From: Stenogyne calaminthoides
Taxonomy: Eukaryota > Streptophyta > Magnoliopsida > Lamiales > Lamiaceae
Assembly: GCA_037126765.1 (NCBI GenBank)
Contig: JBBCBC010000027.1
Coordinates: 3,682,406 to 3,746,405 of the forward strand
DNA: 64,000 nucleotides
Direction: 5' to 3'
Part shown: piece by piece, positions 9,990 to 22,304 of the stretch
Numbering within the stretch: the stretch's first letter is position 1
How the letters are laid out: each line of letters begins with the position of its first letter
Position numbers and translations under genes: made by a program
Notes under the pieces: model-generated
The model's database searches: none
What the model saw: the letters and a program-made list of their open reading frames with translations, nothing else
What the model was told of the DNA's origin: nothing

Positions 9990-11950
9990 TACCAAGGAGC
10001 CATTCTTTGAAATTTGAGCATGATGTGTTCGACATTTCACTTCCGTCCACCCCCAACTATGAATTTGCTCCTTAGTATAATTTTTGTTTTGCCGAACATA
10101 TGTCGTGTACTTTTTGTCTTCTTTATTTTTTTGCTCGAACAATATCTTCTGAACTTGTATAATTTTTGGATTTCTTCTCTTTTGTTCGAACACTTTTGAA
10201 ACTGAATGGTTGAATTACATATTGAATTGTTTCCTCTAACCTGATCGTTGAGGATGAATGTTGTTGTTGATGAATGATTGATACTTGTGTTGCTTGATGT
10301 TTGCTTTGTTGCTTTCTAGTTTATGCCCCTTTTCTTCTGAATGAATTCGAACATTGGGTTTGCCTATGCCCGCTCCTGACTTCTTTTGTTTTTGATTATC
10401 TTATTGACGTTGCAATCGATTGATCGTCTTATTTAGGTGCGACCAGATGGGTTACTTTATGAACCCCCCCTTTCTTGGTTCGCGATCGTCTTATTTAGGT
10501 GCGATCACTTCGTATTAGGGCCATCTTATTTAGTCATGCGACCAAGACTCATCACCCGGCTTCTTATTCACGGAATATCTGTAAGTCACGAGTCGCCTTT
10601 TACATCAAGCACCCATTACTCATTTTTTGTTGCGGGAATCAGAGTATGAACTCGTTCGTCAGGTGAACATAGACCTGGGCTCGTTCGTCTTTGTTCGGGC
10701 CGTCCGACTTAGGTGCGACCTCAAATAGGCTTCAACTAGAAAATCTTAGCGAACAAAAATATTTTTTTGCAACACATTGTATTCTATTACAACCTTTACA
10801 TTTGAAGAAGACTATCTATTACACAACTATAGACATCAGACTAGGGTTTTGAATTTAAACCTTGTCTTGAGTAGACACGAACTGGCCTCGCCTTGTCCGC
10901 AAATTGATGTTGACAAGCATGTGGCACATCATTCTGTCTACCTTCTTTAGTAACATGCTCAAGCGGCGGAAGATAAGCATTTGTCCCTCCCCGGACAAGT
11001 TGTGATTATCTTGAGCAAACATGACATGAAGATGTGGCGAGCACGCTGCCGCTTATAAAGCAAAAGCGAGCAAAATCTTCACCGCGACCATTCGTCCCCT
11101 TCATAGATGCACGAGCATCGGCGTCGATATTGCTTCGAAAAGGACACCATGACATCCCTCCCCTTCGGAGGAGATTTTGGGGATGCATAGGGGACTAGTG
11201 ATTTACTACTGCTTAAGCAGTGAGTAACGTGGAGTGGCAACCATGACTCTGCCGAGCATCTTGAGTCTGCAACGAGCTTCAACCCGCGCTTTCGAGTGTC
11301 ATATGGGTATAAATCTCGTGATTAGGCGGATGCTCGATTCAAAGCCAGAATGATAGCTTGAATCGAGTCTTTGGGATTCTTCGTCTGGAGGCATACTGAA
11401 CCAACTTTCTTCTGATAACTGTAGTATTTTTATTTTTTTCTTCTTCATCTGTTTTTTCTCTGCTTTTTCAGCTATCAGTATGCCTCTATTTATAGAACTA
11501 TCCCAAGCTAGTGCTGGCATAGCTAGTGGATGCTGGCCCTCTTACTTTTGCTCCTCCTTTTGACATCTGTTCGGCTTTTTGTCAGCTCTTGTTCAAGGAT
11601 TGACACGTTCCCTTTTTGGTCGCCACCACTTCTCAACTTGTTTTGACACGTATCTTCTATCTTTCAATAGTGTTAGCCAGCATTTTGCTAGAAGATTTGC
11701 GTCGAACACAATGTGTTCTTCCTTCAAGATTGTCCTGCTCTTCTTAGCTGAACGGTTGATTACGTTCGGCCATTTGTGCTCGTTTTAGCTGAGTAGCTAG
11801 TTTGTTCGGGCTTAACGTACTCGCTTCAAATTTAATAGCTAGTTTTGTTCGGTGAATCGTGCTCGCGTCGGTATGTGGGGTCGACTTTGTTCTACCGATC
11901 AGGTTTCGCCGCCTTTATCAATGGTCGACTTTGTTCGGCCGGTTATGCTT
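9990..11950. other. Gypsy-1 non-coding stretch between antisense gene and integrase
   Basis: There is no supported protein. It holds two or three copies of a 'gatcgtcttatttaggtgcga' motif at 10420-10540. The stretch at about 10985-11000 matches the site where the Copia element entered Gypsy-2 and so shows the uninterrupted target. Convergent transcripts of pol and of the antisense gene would overlap or meet here. Confidence 0.5.
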
Positions 11951-11954
11951 GTCA

Positions 11955-13268
11955 TTATTGATAGTATTTTTTCAAATTTGACGCATTCCACGAGTAGGAC
12001 AATGGGACTCCATTCAGATCTTCCAAGTCATACGCCCCGTTTAGCAAACGTTCTGTAACTCTGAATGGACCTTCCCATGCTCGACCGAACACACCATCTG
12101 ATACCCCCGTTGCTCGTCTAAAAACTAGCTCGCCCACATTGAACCTGCGTGTTCGGACTTTGGAGTTGTAGAACTTCTCTGATCTCTTTTTATACATAGC
12201 ATTTTTGAAATCAGCCTCCGTCCTTCTTTCTTCTAATAGGTCTGCACTTAGGGGGAGCGCCTGGTCATTGATGCGCTCTCCAAAAGTCATTGTTCGATGA
12301 CTCGGAATCTTGATTTCTGCGGGTATAACAGCTTCCGCACCAAATGTCAGGGCAAACGGGGTCTCCGCAGTTGATGTTCTGAAAGTTGTTCGATAGGCCC
12401 ATAATATTTCGGGCAACTCTTCAAATTTATCCCCTCGAATTATCAAGTCCGCCTTGAGGGTATGCTTGATAATTTTATTAACGGCTTCAACTTGTTCGTT
12501 TGATTGGGGATAATACGGAGTTGAGTAATGCTTTTTATGCCCCAAATGAGCACAATTTCGGTTTAATTCACTTCCATCGAACTGTTTGTCGTTATCTCAC
12601 ACTAATGATTGGGGAAGCCCAAAACGACAAATAATATTTTTCCAAACAAAGTTCCACATTCTTTGTTCGGTGATTTTGACAATGGCTTCGCTTCGCCCAT
12701 TTAGTATAGTAATCAATCTAAGCAACCACAACAAATTTTACTCCCGACGTGCCAGTAGGAAATGGGCCGATCAAATCGATCCCCCATTTAGCAAATGACC
12801 ATGGGCTATAAACTGACACTAATTCTTCAGGTGGGCTATGGATAAGTGGAGCATGTACACACTTTGTGGCACGCGCCATAGCATACGCGAAACATCTTTT
12901 TTGAGGATTGGCCAGTAATAACCTTGTCTGATTATTTTGTGCGCCAGGACGAGCCCACCCGTATAGTTTCCGCATACTCCATCATGGATTTGCTCCAGAA
13001 GTACACGACCCTCTTCAGGAGTAATACACTTCAATAGTGGAAGTGAGAAGCTTCTTTTGTATAAATGCTCGTCCAAGATAGTATAACGAGCAGATTGTAA
13101 TCTGAGACGAGTAGCTTGTGTCTTATTCTCAGGGAGAAGTCCCTTTTGTAAGTTACTTAGGATTGGAGTCATCCAAGTTTCCTGCTCGCCTGTTACTTGG
13201 GCGACCAAAACTCTTGGAACTGATGGCGAACAAGTCGTGACAACCACAATGTCTGTTGTGTTCATCAC
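11955..13268 (-). pseudogene. Integrase of Gypsy-1
   Basis: Read on the minus strand. The N-terminal part 'LEQIHDGVCGNYTGG' belongs to the HHCC zinc region. The core 'FAKWGIDLIGPFPTG' carries the first catalytic Asp. 'YYPQSNEQVEAVNKIIKH' carries the catalytic Glu region. The C-terminal part runs to the stop at 11955 and includes 'WEGPFRVTE', common in Gypsy integrase ends. Frame changes between 12545 and 12720 and near 12970 break it. The role of an intact enzyme is insertion of the cDNA. Confidence 0.8.
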
Positions 13269-13725
13269 TCCTTCTCGTCACAGCCAGCGGCGCAGCATCA
13301 ACGAACGAATTACCCAATCGTGGTAATTGTTCTATGAAAACTTGTTCGAATTGCTCGAGCAACTCCTTTGCTAGTTGCTGATATGGGGCCATCTGTTCGC
13401 CTCGGGCCTCGTACTCGGTAGTTACTTGATAAACGATTATCTGAGAATCGCTGTAAATTATCAGCCTCTGAATTCCCATTGGCATAGCCATCTGAAGTCC
13501 AGCGATCAAAACCTCGTATTCGGCTTCATTATTTGTAGCTGGGAAATCAAAACAGATGGTCATAGAATGTTTGTCTAGTTGGTCGATGAGAACTACGCTC
13601 GCTTCCGGCCTTGAACTTGTTGATGAGCCATCAACGTATATATGCCATGGTTGGTCGACAGCTTTTTCGGGCATTTGTGGATATGTCAACTCGACCATAA
13701 AATCGGCCATAGCTTGGCCCTTCAT
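13153..13725 (-). pseudogene. RNase H domain of Gypsy-1
   Basis: This 190-codon frame has the RNase H signatures 'YVDGSS', 'NNEAEYEVLIAGL' and 'IYSDSQIIV', which supply the Asp-Glu-Asp catalytic set. It lies about 0.4 kb after the RT-connection region, as expected for Tat-lineage elements that carry a second RNase H domain. The frame continues toward integrase and is broken near 13270. Confidence 0.8.
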
Positions 13726-14158
13726 TGATGTTCGCGGAGCGAACGTAATGCCAAATTGTTCTAACTACACCGCCCACTTGAGTAACTGGGTCTGCAAAGA
13801 TTCCGGCTCGGTGGAGGACTTGGCGCAATGGGAATGTGGTCAGTACCTCGACTGAGTGATCAAAAAGTATGGTCGTAATTTTCGAACACTCATTACGAGA
13901 GCATATGCTAGCTTTTCCAATTGGAGGGTACCGGAGCTCTACTTTTGAGCACTTCGCTTACATAGTAAATGGGGTAAATGTGTCGCGGCTTCGCTCGCAT
14001 TTGGTGCACAACTGCGTAATTGCATGTTCGATGCAAAGAAGATACAGATAGAGTTGTTCGCCCGGGGCAAGGCTTAGACAATGTCCGAGTATCCGCAAGG
14101 TAACGCTTCAATGATTCAATGCATTTTGGCAATGCTCGTCCATCGAATTTCCCTTTCT

Positions 14159-15053
14159 TTAATGCATCAAAGAAAGGTTTGCATTTGTCCCGCCTCGATA
14201 TAAACCAAACTTATGGAAGCTAAATGTCCAGCTTAACCTTTGGACTTTTTTCACACTCCTCGGGGCCTGCATATCGAAAGCATGGCTTGAATCTTTGATG
14301 GGTTCGCCTTCGATCCTCACCGACCGACCATATGTCCGGAAATTTTCCCGAGTGAACCCCAAAGTCGCATTTTTTTCGGATTTAGCTTCATATTGTACTC
14401 CCCGAGTATATCAAACGCTTGTCTTGAGATGGGTGATGTGGTCTTCCTTGTGTTCACTCTTTACCACAATATCATCAATATATACCTCAATTGTTCGCCG
14501 ATGTGTTCGCTTAACATTTTGTTCACCAAACGCTGATATGTTGCTCCCAAGATTCTTCAATTTGAACGGCACGCCAACAAGACATATTCTTTTCACTGCA
14601 GAATGCCATATTCTTTTGATCGTCCCGATGCATGGGTATTTGGTGATAGCCAACAAAAGCATCTATGAAGGTCATGAGCTCATGGTCTGTTGTATTATCG
14701 ACCAAATAATCAATATGCGGCATCGGGAAATTATCTTTCGGACATGCCTTGTTTAAATCAGTGAAATCAATACATAGTCTCCAAGATCCATTAGACTTGC
14801 GCGGATTTGAAAGCAGGGTTCGCAAGCCATCTTGGGCATTTTACTTCTCGATCAGTTTATTGTCGAGCAACTTTTTGATTTCACTATTAATTGTCGCATA
14901 CTTTTCAGGACTGAACTTCCTGCGCTTTTGGATTACTGGAGTTTGTGTTGGGTCAAGGTTGAGGGAGTGGCATGCATGTTTTGGATCAATGCCAACCATG
15001 TCCTCGTGCGACCATGCGAACACATCCAAGTTTGCTTGAAGATAAGCAATCAT
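14159..15053 (-). pseudogene. Reverse transcriptase of Gypsy-1
   Basis: Pieces in several frames give a clear RT: 'WRLCIDFTDLNKACPKDNFP', 'FIDAFVGYHQI' and the catalytic 'VYIDDIVVKSEHKEDH', the Tyr-Ile-Asp-Asp form of the polymerase motif. The N-terminal linker 'ANLDVFAWSHEDMVGIDP' is typical of Gypsy elements. At least three frameshifts make it inactive. Confidence 0.8.
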
Positions 15054-15443
15054 TTTCGCTCAATTGGTTCGTAATTTCAACCAATGAACACTTCTAACTT
15101 CAGTCCTGTTCGGTCGATGTTGATTGACTCCAGTTGTTCGACAGGTGTTGCTCGCTTTCTTTTTTGTTTCCACGGAGGATCTTGGATCGACCCCCGGTGT
15201 TCGTCATCAATCTCCATAGGTTCAAAACCTACGCGAGGCTCTAGGTCTGGCTGCTCGTTTGGCGGATCAATACTTATTAGATCTGGGAGATCTGGGACAT
15301 GATTTGCCATCCCGGATACTGTGTTCGCGCGTTCTATGTTCGCCGAGGGGAGTCGCGCTCGATTTAACCCCGTGTTCGTCGGCGACACTTTTGTCACAGA
15401 TTTGCTCGCCGGCTTGACTCACCGATCTCCCACGTTTGCTCCA

Positions 15444-16240
15444 TCATGTTAACGATGTTTTGCTTTTCTGGTGCACATGATAGCAAACAATCTCGAGCTG
15501 ATCTCCTTTTACGCTACCGATTCCATATTGTGTTGGAAATTTGACACAATAGTAATAAGTAGAACAGGCCGCTTTAAATTCCTGAATAAACGGGCGACCT
15601 AGGAACCCGTTATAAGTAGACGGAGCATCAACGATTACAAAATCTAGCATTCTAGTTCATCGGATCTCCGGATTTAGAGTTGATTCTAACTCGACTCCTA
15701 ACCTAATCATACCATAGGGTCGGGTTACAGATTCCCCAAAACCCATAATGGTATGATCACGTTCAATATAACTGCTCAAATCTTCAACTTGCTTTTCCAT
15801 TTGGTGCAGAGTGTTGACGAACAAAATGTTCGCATAAGCTCCGGTATCACCAGGAGGCGGTGCACCTTCAACCCGAGGAGACGAGCATTGATGGTTAAGG
15901 AGTCATTGTGGGGAGTGATTATACCGTCGAGATCGTCTTCTGAAAACATAATTTGGTGAGAGGGTGGCGTGCTAACTGATGTGTTCGCCCCCCTTTCCCC
16001 GATGAATGCTTTCGCAAAGCACGATCTCCATCTTCTTACGTATGTTCGATAATGTTGGTGCTGGTAACATCCACCCACTGGACCGTATTCAGGACGTATC
16101 ATGTGGATCTCTTGACTTTCTCGACCTCTACCCACGATGGAGGCCCTCTTTTCGGGTAATCTGCACCTCTTACGTGATTCTTCTGGATCACTATCGACGC
16201 TTGTTTTGTTGACTTTACGCTTACCCCTTCCGGTCTTCAA
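15444..16240 (-). pseudogene. Gag-pol linker and aspartic protease of Gypsy-1
   Basis: The 154-codon frame 15776-16240 holds the basic linker and 'SEDDLDGIITPHNDSLTI', which commonly precedes the retropepsin in these elements. The protease region continues in other frames to 15444, with 'YNGFLGRPFIQEFKA' near its end. In the sister element the active-site remnant reads 'GAYANILF'. The protein is broken by frameshifts. The 15077-15397 frame after it is the low-complexity spacer to RT. Confidence 0.65.
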
Positions 16241-17439
16241 TTTTTTCTCGCTCGAGAGTTCGTTGGTTTGGCTTTTTTAGGAATTGGGTAAGACGATTAT
16301 CTTCGTATAGCTTCCAAAGTTGATTTAAGTAAATCGCGACAATCTTCGTACAGTCGGCGTACTCTTGATAGTTACAATATTTGGAAGCATTAAGCCGATG
16401 CTTGTCCATTATGATTCTTCGAGGCCTATCTAACATATCCCGATCTTTGATTTGGTTGAAAATTGTTTCTGCTGAAACGCCCAAAAGACTTCGTAGGGCG
16501 TTTGCTTCTGCTCTTTCTTCGAATGGTTTGAAAGAGCCTGGGGGTTTGTACCCCCCTTCATTCATTACTTTCTTCCCAAAAACTTTCTTAGTTATGGGTT
16601 CCTGACTCAATCGTGATTGGGCGAGCAAATCTTGCATGGCTATGATTTTGGTTGCTCGCTCCCGAAATTCTGAATATGTGTTCGGCCAGTCTTGGTGCAT
16701 GGATTTCCACATGTCAGTGTTTAGGGTCAGGCCTCCGACCACCGCGAGGATCTTAGCATCCTCTTCAACTGGGGCCCCATCATACAGACATTTATCAAAT
16801 CTTTCGATGTATGCTCGATCTGACTCACCTCTTAGTTGGGAAAAGTGCGTCAATCTTTGTTTTGGTGCCAGACGAGCACACATGGATGAGAAATGGGACA
16901 GGAATTGTTGTCCCAATTGAGCGAAAGATGTGATAGACGCGGCGGGCAAAGTAGAGAACCATCTATGTGCCCGATCACCCAAAGTCATAGGGAATGATCG
17001 GCATTAAGGTCGCGTCTGTGGCACCCATATGGCGCATCATAAAGTCTCGAATATTTGTTGAGATGGACATGAGGGTCAGACTCAGCATCGAACATGGGGA
17101 TTGGTGGTCGGGTCTTTGCCACTTTCTCTTGTATTTTGGCCGCCATGATCGCCGATGATAGTGGCGAGCAGGGTATTGTGCTCGCCTGAGGGTGTTCCCT
17201 GGTCGCGGCCAGATCGGCCTCCAAGCCTTCGATTCCGCAAATTTTGTGGAACTGACAGACTTGGATCGGGGTTGTTTCCCATCATGAGGACCCAGTGGGT
17301 CATGCTCGTGATGGGGCAGTCCCCCTTTCCAAGTTCGTGCTTGACCACCCAATCGATGATGGATAGACAATTTTGTTCCCGCCGATTTTTGTTCGGCATG
17401 CGGATGATCATGGGGATCAGAAAGTGCGGGCATATTCAT
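16221..17439 (-). pseudogene. Gag of Gypsy-1
   Basis: The best piece is a 255-codon frame (16221-16988) with 'GDRAHRWFSTLPAASI', 'FAQLGQQFLSHF' and 'QLRGESDRAYIERF', the hallmarks of the plant retrotransposon gag domain. Upstream pieces to 17439 (His/Pro-rich, then 'PPIPMFDAESDPHVHLNKY') lie in shifted frames. Gag would form the particle core. A related copy is at 21006-22300. Confidence 0.8.
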
Positions 17440-17920
17440 TGGTTGTTCCTTCCCTGGATCCTGTCGCCTATTATTGCCGATTTGGTCTTTGGTGGAAGCC
17501 TCAAAACGTCCAAACGCCGATGGTCTAGGACCCCGAGGTTGTTAAATCATCGACGTGTCATCGAGCTTTTTATTGGCCCGCCATGACTTTCTTTTTAACT
17601 TGCTCGCTATCAAGTGTATCGCGAGCGCCGTTCTTCATCATCTTGAGGTTTTAACTTGCCAACTTTTTTTTGCCCCCTCTTTCGTGCTCGCAAACAAGAA
17701 AGTGATGGCTTTCGTTAGGTCACGGGATCATTGGCTATATCCTCAAGATTGATAGTCTCCACTGCCCCGATCTTTGTGAGGTCGGGCGCCGAGCCTCTTT
17801 CCTCATAAGGTCGACTTTGTCCTAACCTTTTCTGCTTTGTGTATTCCTAGATTGAGGCATTATATTTTTTTTTTTACGCCTAACTACTGAGTTTGTGTAT
17901 GGGTTGGTTTTTGGTAACCT

Positions 17921-17938
17921 CCTCCTTCTAGCGCCAAT
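17921..17938 (-). promoter_or_regulatory. Primer-binding site of Gypsy-1
   Basis: Directly inside the 5' LTR the minus strand reads ATTGGCGCTAGAAGGAGG. A tRNA 3' end ends in CCA, so TGG is expected at the start. Gypsy-2 has ACTGGCGCTAGAAGTAGG at the equivalent place. I cannot name the tRNA with confidence. Confidence 0.65.
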
Positions 17939-19124
17939 TGTCATGAAAGTCATTTTATCTAGAGAATATTATGTGGCTAATTCGGTAACAACTCACAAAC
18001 AAAATATGCACGTGTAAAACAAACTGTAAATAAGATGAATTTGTTGACCCGGTTAAAGAAATGATTTTCCAGGGCAATACCAAGCCGTGGATGTGGTATT
18101 GCGAGTTTTACACGCATAATATTTGATACATCTCATGAAGATGAATCACTTTTGATGAAGATGATTTGGAAAATTGGTATACAAGTGCTAGGGTTTCTGT
18201 GTGCATGGATGATCTCTTGAATTTTTGTGAACCTTTCGTCTCTGGGAAATTTTTGAACGTATTTTGTGAACCGTAACTCTTCCCCGGGAATTTTTTTGTA
18301 ACCCGCCTCTTTGTTGTTTTTCTTCCATTTATAGCACTCAGACAAGCATGAAGCTGGTTGGCAAGTATGAGCCGAGACTCGAGCCATGCAAGAACTCTTG
18401 TGATGTCGCCACCTTTCCAACTCCGCTTTCTAGATTGATCTTTGTTTTTGCTTGTCTATATGGCACTCTTTTGGTCGTCCAAATCAATCTTTTGCTCGGC
18501 TGCATGCTTTGTTCGCCCTTTAATCATGTCAGTTTTATGCTGGAATACTGTCCTTCTCGAGCATACCGAGCCTTCGGATGTCTGGGTCTTTCGGGATGTT
18601 TGGGTCTTCGATATCCGAGTACCGAGCATACCCCCTCGAGTTTGTCCGAAGTCTTTAGGATATCCAACCCTCGGGATGTCCGGAGCACCGAGAGCATACC
18701 GACCCCTCGGTTTGTCGAGCATTTAGATATCCGAACCCTCGGATGTCTCGAAAGCACCGAAAGCATCTTGACCCTCAGATTTATCTTTGTCTTGTGATAT
18801 TTGAGTTCGAGCATACCTTGACCCCCGGGATAGTCCGAAAGCATTTAGGCCGCCCGAGTCCTCAGACTTGTTCGTGGCCTCAGACTTGTCTGAGCCCTCA
18901 GGTTGGTCTGAGTCCTCTTGACTTAGCTCATTTGATTCCTTCTTTCCTGATCTGAGTGTCGAGTATGTTTGCTTTGGTTGGCAAGTGGCGAGCTGGTCGA
19001 ACAAACTTGTTTGGTCGACGGTCGGCGAGCACACTTGTCCATCGGGCATGATTATTTTAATAAATATTACACGTGTCGCTCTTACGTGTTCGATTAATGC
19101 TGAATTATTATATCGAACACAACA
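17939..19124 (-). repeat. 5' LTR of Gypsy-1
   Basis: 1,186 bp, the partner of 5546-6729, carrying TG...CA ends. On the minus strand CTATAAATGG at about 18325-18334 is the likely TATA box. The imperfect repeat run lies at about 18550-18850. Its inner end 'tgtcatgaaagtc' differs from the ancestral 'tgtcgcgagtcg', and many small indels separate it from the 3' LTR. Confidence 0.88.
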
Positions 19125-19388
19125 AGTATATATATGTATATATATATATAATAAATTATCTATAATGTCAAGGGATTTATTTTTTTCAATATTATAACAA
19201 TATTTTTTAGCACAATATATCATCATATAAAGTTGTAAAATAAAGTATTAGTTGTTAATTGTCGCACCCTTTTAAAATCAATAATTAAAAGGTTTAAACA
19301 AATTCTTGCGTGACTTGTGAAACATTTTCACGAAAGTAATTCCCTTGAAAATTTATATGAATATTTATTTAAAAAATTATTATAGTTA
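19125..19388. other. 264-bp host spacer between the two Gypsy elements
   Basis: It begins with the AGTAT duplication of Gypsy-1 and ends with the AGTTA duplication of Gypsy-2. It contains a (TA)n run at 19127-19153 and AT-rich DNA. Both neighbouring elements present their 5' LTR to it, so their sense transcription diverges from here. No gene is seen. Confidence 0.85.
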
Positions 19389-20567
19389 TGTTGTGTTCGA
19401 TATAGTAACTCAGGCTTAATCGAACACGTAAGAGCGACACGTGTATTATTTAAATATTACATGCCCAATGGACAAGTATTCATCACTCAAGTCAGGAAAA
19501 AAGGAATCAGATGAGCTAAGTCAAGAAGGCCATGAGCAAATCTGAGGACTCAGGTGGCCAAAATACTCGAAATCCCTGAAAGACCTCAGATATCCTGAGG
19601 GTCAGTATATGTTCAAGACCTCGGATATCCGGAGGGTCAGATGTTCGCGCCTCAGATATCTTGAGGGTCAGTATGTTCGAAGACCTCAGATATCCTGAGG
19701 GTCAAGATGTTCGCGACTCGAGATATCCCGAGGGTCAAGATATTTCGCAGACCTCGGATATCGAGGGTCAAGATTTTCAAGACCTCGGATATCCCGAGGG
19801 TCAAGATGTTCAAAGACCTCGTGTATCCCGAGGGTCAAGATGTTCAAGACCTCGGATATCCCGAGGATCGGTATGTCTGCAGACCTCGGTATATCCCCGG
19901 GTCGAGTGCCCGACACTCGGATATCCCGGCAGACCCGAACATCCCGAGGGCTCCGATTAGTGCTCGAGGAGGACAATGATCCAAAGATAAAACTAACATG
20001 GTTAAAGGGCTAACAAAGCATCCAACCGAGTAAAAGATTAATTTGACGACCAAAAGAGTGCTTTTACAAACAAGTAAGTTCCAAGATCAACGAAGAAGAA
20101 GTTGAAAACGTGGCAAAGATTATTACGTGAGTTCTTGCATGACCAAGTCTCCAAATTTCATGCTTGCCAACCCAGCTCATGCTTGCCAGAGTGCTATAGA
20201 AGGAAGAAAAAAGAAGAGAAAGGTTCAGAAAAATCTCCCAAAAAGTGATACCCACGCTTGAGAGGTAAGTGAACAAAAAAAAAATTCGAGTGATCATTTA
20301 TCCCTACTAGAAACCCTAGCACCCTTGAGGCTTAATTCTCCAAATTATCTTCATCTCAGAATGATTCATCTTCATAAGGTGTATCAAATATTATGCGTAA
20401 AGCTCGCAATACCACATCCTCGATTTGGTATGCCCCCAGAGTAACGTTTCCCACTAACCAACAACAAATTCATCTTATTTACAGCTTATCGTACACGTGC
20501 ATGTTTTGTTTGCGAGTTGTTATCAAATTAGCCACATAATACTCTCCGAATAAAACGACTCGCGACA
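19389..20567 (+). repeat. 5' LTR of Gypsy-2
   Basis: 1,179 bp, TG...CA. A minisatellite at about 19570-19930 repeats 'gagggtcaagatgttcaag' next to the dyad CCTCGGATATCCCGAGG. The TATA position of Gypsy-1 is degraded here to CTATAGAAGG (about 20194). Confidence 0.88.
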
Positions 20568-20588
20568 ACTGGCGCTAGAAGTAGGGTG
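20568..20588 (+). promoter_or_regulatory. Primer-binding site of Gypsy-2
   Basis: ACTGGCGCTAGAAGTAGG follows the LTR CA end directly. It is the same motif as in Gypsy-1 on the other strand, which fixes the orientation of this element as plus. Confidence 0.65.
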
Positions 20589-21005
20589 TTTCACCCAAAA
20601 ACCAACCCATATACGAACCCTTAGAGAGCCGAGGCAGAAAAAATAAATAAAATGCCTCAATCTAGGAATACACAAAATGGAGAGGTCGGACAAAGCCGAA
20701 TTACGACCGAAAAAGGCTCAACGCCCTGCATAACGATCGGAGAGTGGAGATTACCAATCTCGAGGATATTGTGAATGATCCGTGACCACAACCCGGGGCC
20801 ATCAACTTTCTTATCTGAAGCGCAGAAAAGAGGCCGAGAAAGAATTGGCCAAATTAAAACTCAAGATCGTGAAGAGCGACGCTCACGCATTGGCCGATAG
20901 TGAGCAAGTTAAAAAGAAAAATTGTGAAGCGGCAAGTAAAAAAAGCCCATGACACGCGTCGATGACGAAACGACCTCAAGGATCTGAACCATCGCCGTTT
21001 GACGT

Positions 21006-22300
21006 TTGAGGCTCTCCGCCAAAGACCGAATCGGTAATAATAGGCGACGGGATCCGAAAAAGGAACAAACCCGAAAAATACCCGCACCTTCAGATCTTCA
21101 TGATCATCCGCATGCCGAACAAAAATCGGGCGGAACAAAATTGTCTATCCATCATCGATTGGGTAGTCAGGACGAACTTGGAGAGGGATCGCCCCATCGC
21201 GAAAGCATGACCCATCGGGTCCTCATGATGGGAAACAGCCCCAATCTAAGTCTGTCAATCCCACAAAATTTTGCGAAATGCAAAAGGCCATCGAGGATTC
21301 TGCACCAACCGCGACCAAAACCAACCTCGGCGAGCACAATACCACCACTTTCGCCGCCATTGTCATCGGCGATCATGGCGGCTGAAATATGTGAGGAGAA
21401 AAGTGGCGAAGTCCCGACCGCCAATTCCCATATTTGATCTTTGTCCGACCCTCATGTCCATCTCGAAGAAGTATTGAGACTTTATGATCGCGATGGGGGC
21501 CACAGACGCGACGACCGTCGGCTTAGATCATTCCCCATGACTTTGGGTGATCGGGCACATCGGTGGTTTTCTACTTTTCCCCCTCATTGCGTCGATCACA
21601 TCTTTTCGCTCAATTGGGACAACAATTTCTATCCCACTTTTTTCGTCCATGTGTTTCGCCAAATACCAAAACAAAGATTGGCGATTTTTCCCAATTAAAA
21701 GGTGAGTCCGACGAGCGCATAGAAAGATTCAATAAATGTCTATATGATGGGGCCCCCAATTGAAGAGACGCCAAAATCCTTGCGGTGGTTAGGGGGGGCG
21801 ACTCTAAATACTGATATGTGGAAGGCCATGCATCAAGACTGGCGAACACATATTCGTAGTTCCGGAGAAATGAAAATTTAAAATTATAACCATGCAAGAT
21901 TTGCTCGCCCAATCACGATTGGGTCGAACCAACCACTAGAAGAGTTTTGGGAAGAAAGTGATGAATGAAGGGGGTACAAACCCCTGTGCTCTTTCAAACC
22001 ATTCAAAGAAAAAGCAGAAGCAAATGCCCTACGACGGCTTTTTTTCGTTTCAATGGAGACAATCTTTAACCAAATCGTAGATCGACATGTTGGAAAGGCC
22101 GAGAAGAATTATAATGGATAAACATCGGCTCAACGCTTCCAAATATTGTAACTACCACGAAGTACATCGGGCACAACACCAAGAGTGTCGCAATTTACTC
22201 CGCCAACTTTGGAAGCTATATTTAAGATAATCGTCTTACCCAATTCTTAAAAAGTCGGTGAGCAGAGACTTTAACCGAAAAAATAGAAGATCGAAGGGTA
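21006..22300 (+). pseudogene. Gag of Gypsy-2
   Basis: Pieces in several frames match the Gypsy-1 gag. Examples are 'GDRAHRWFSTFPPHCVD' (from about 21546), 'ERFNKCLYDGAP' and the C-terminal stretch near 22120. At least five frame changes are present. It cannot give an intact Gag. Confidence 0.7.
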
Positions 22301-22304
22301 AGCG

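Larger units (their letters stand above)
5546..19124 (-). mobile_element. Gypsy-1: LTR retrotransposon, Ty3/Gypsy, probably Tat lineage (13.6 kb)
   Basis: A full-length element flanked by the 5-bp duplication AGTAT (5541-5545 and 19125-19129). On the minus strand it begins TGTTGTGTTCG and ends with CA. In coding order: 5' LTR (17939-19124), primer-binding site, gag, protease, reverse transcriptase, RNase H, integrase, a long untranslated stretch, an antisense gene, polypurine tract and 3' LTR (5546-6729). Its domain order (integrase last) is Gypsy-type. Its size, the RNase H set well away from the RT and the extra antisense ORF suggest the Tat lineage. Several frameshifts make it non-autonomous. 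Its sister copy is Gypsy-2 (19389-42031). Confidence 0.9.

Noticed and set aside
19570..19930. Regular repeats that could suggest a CRISPR array
   Set aside because: They lie inside LTRs of a plant retrotransposon, the units run on with no unique spacers, and the same run recurs in all four LTRs.
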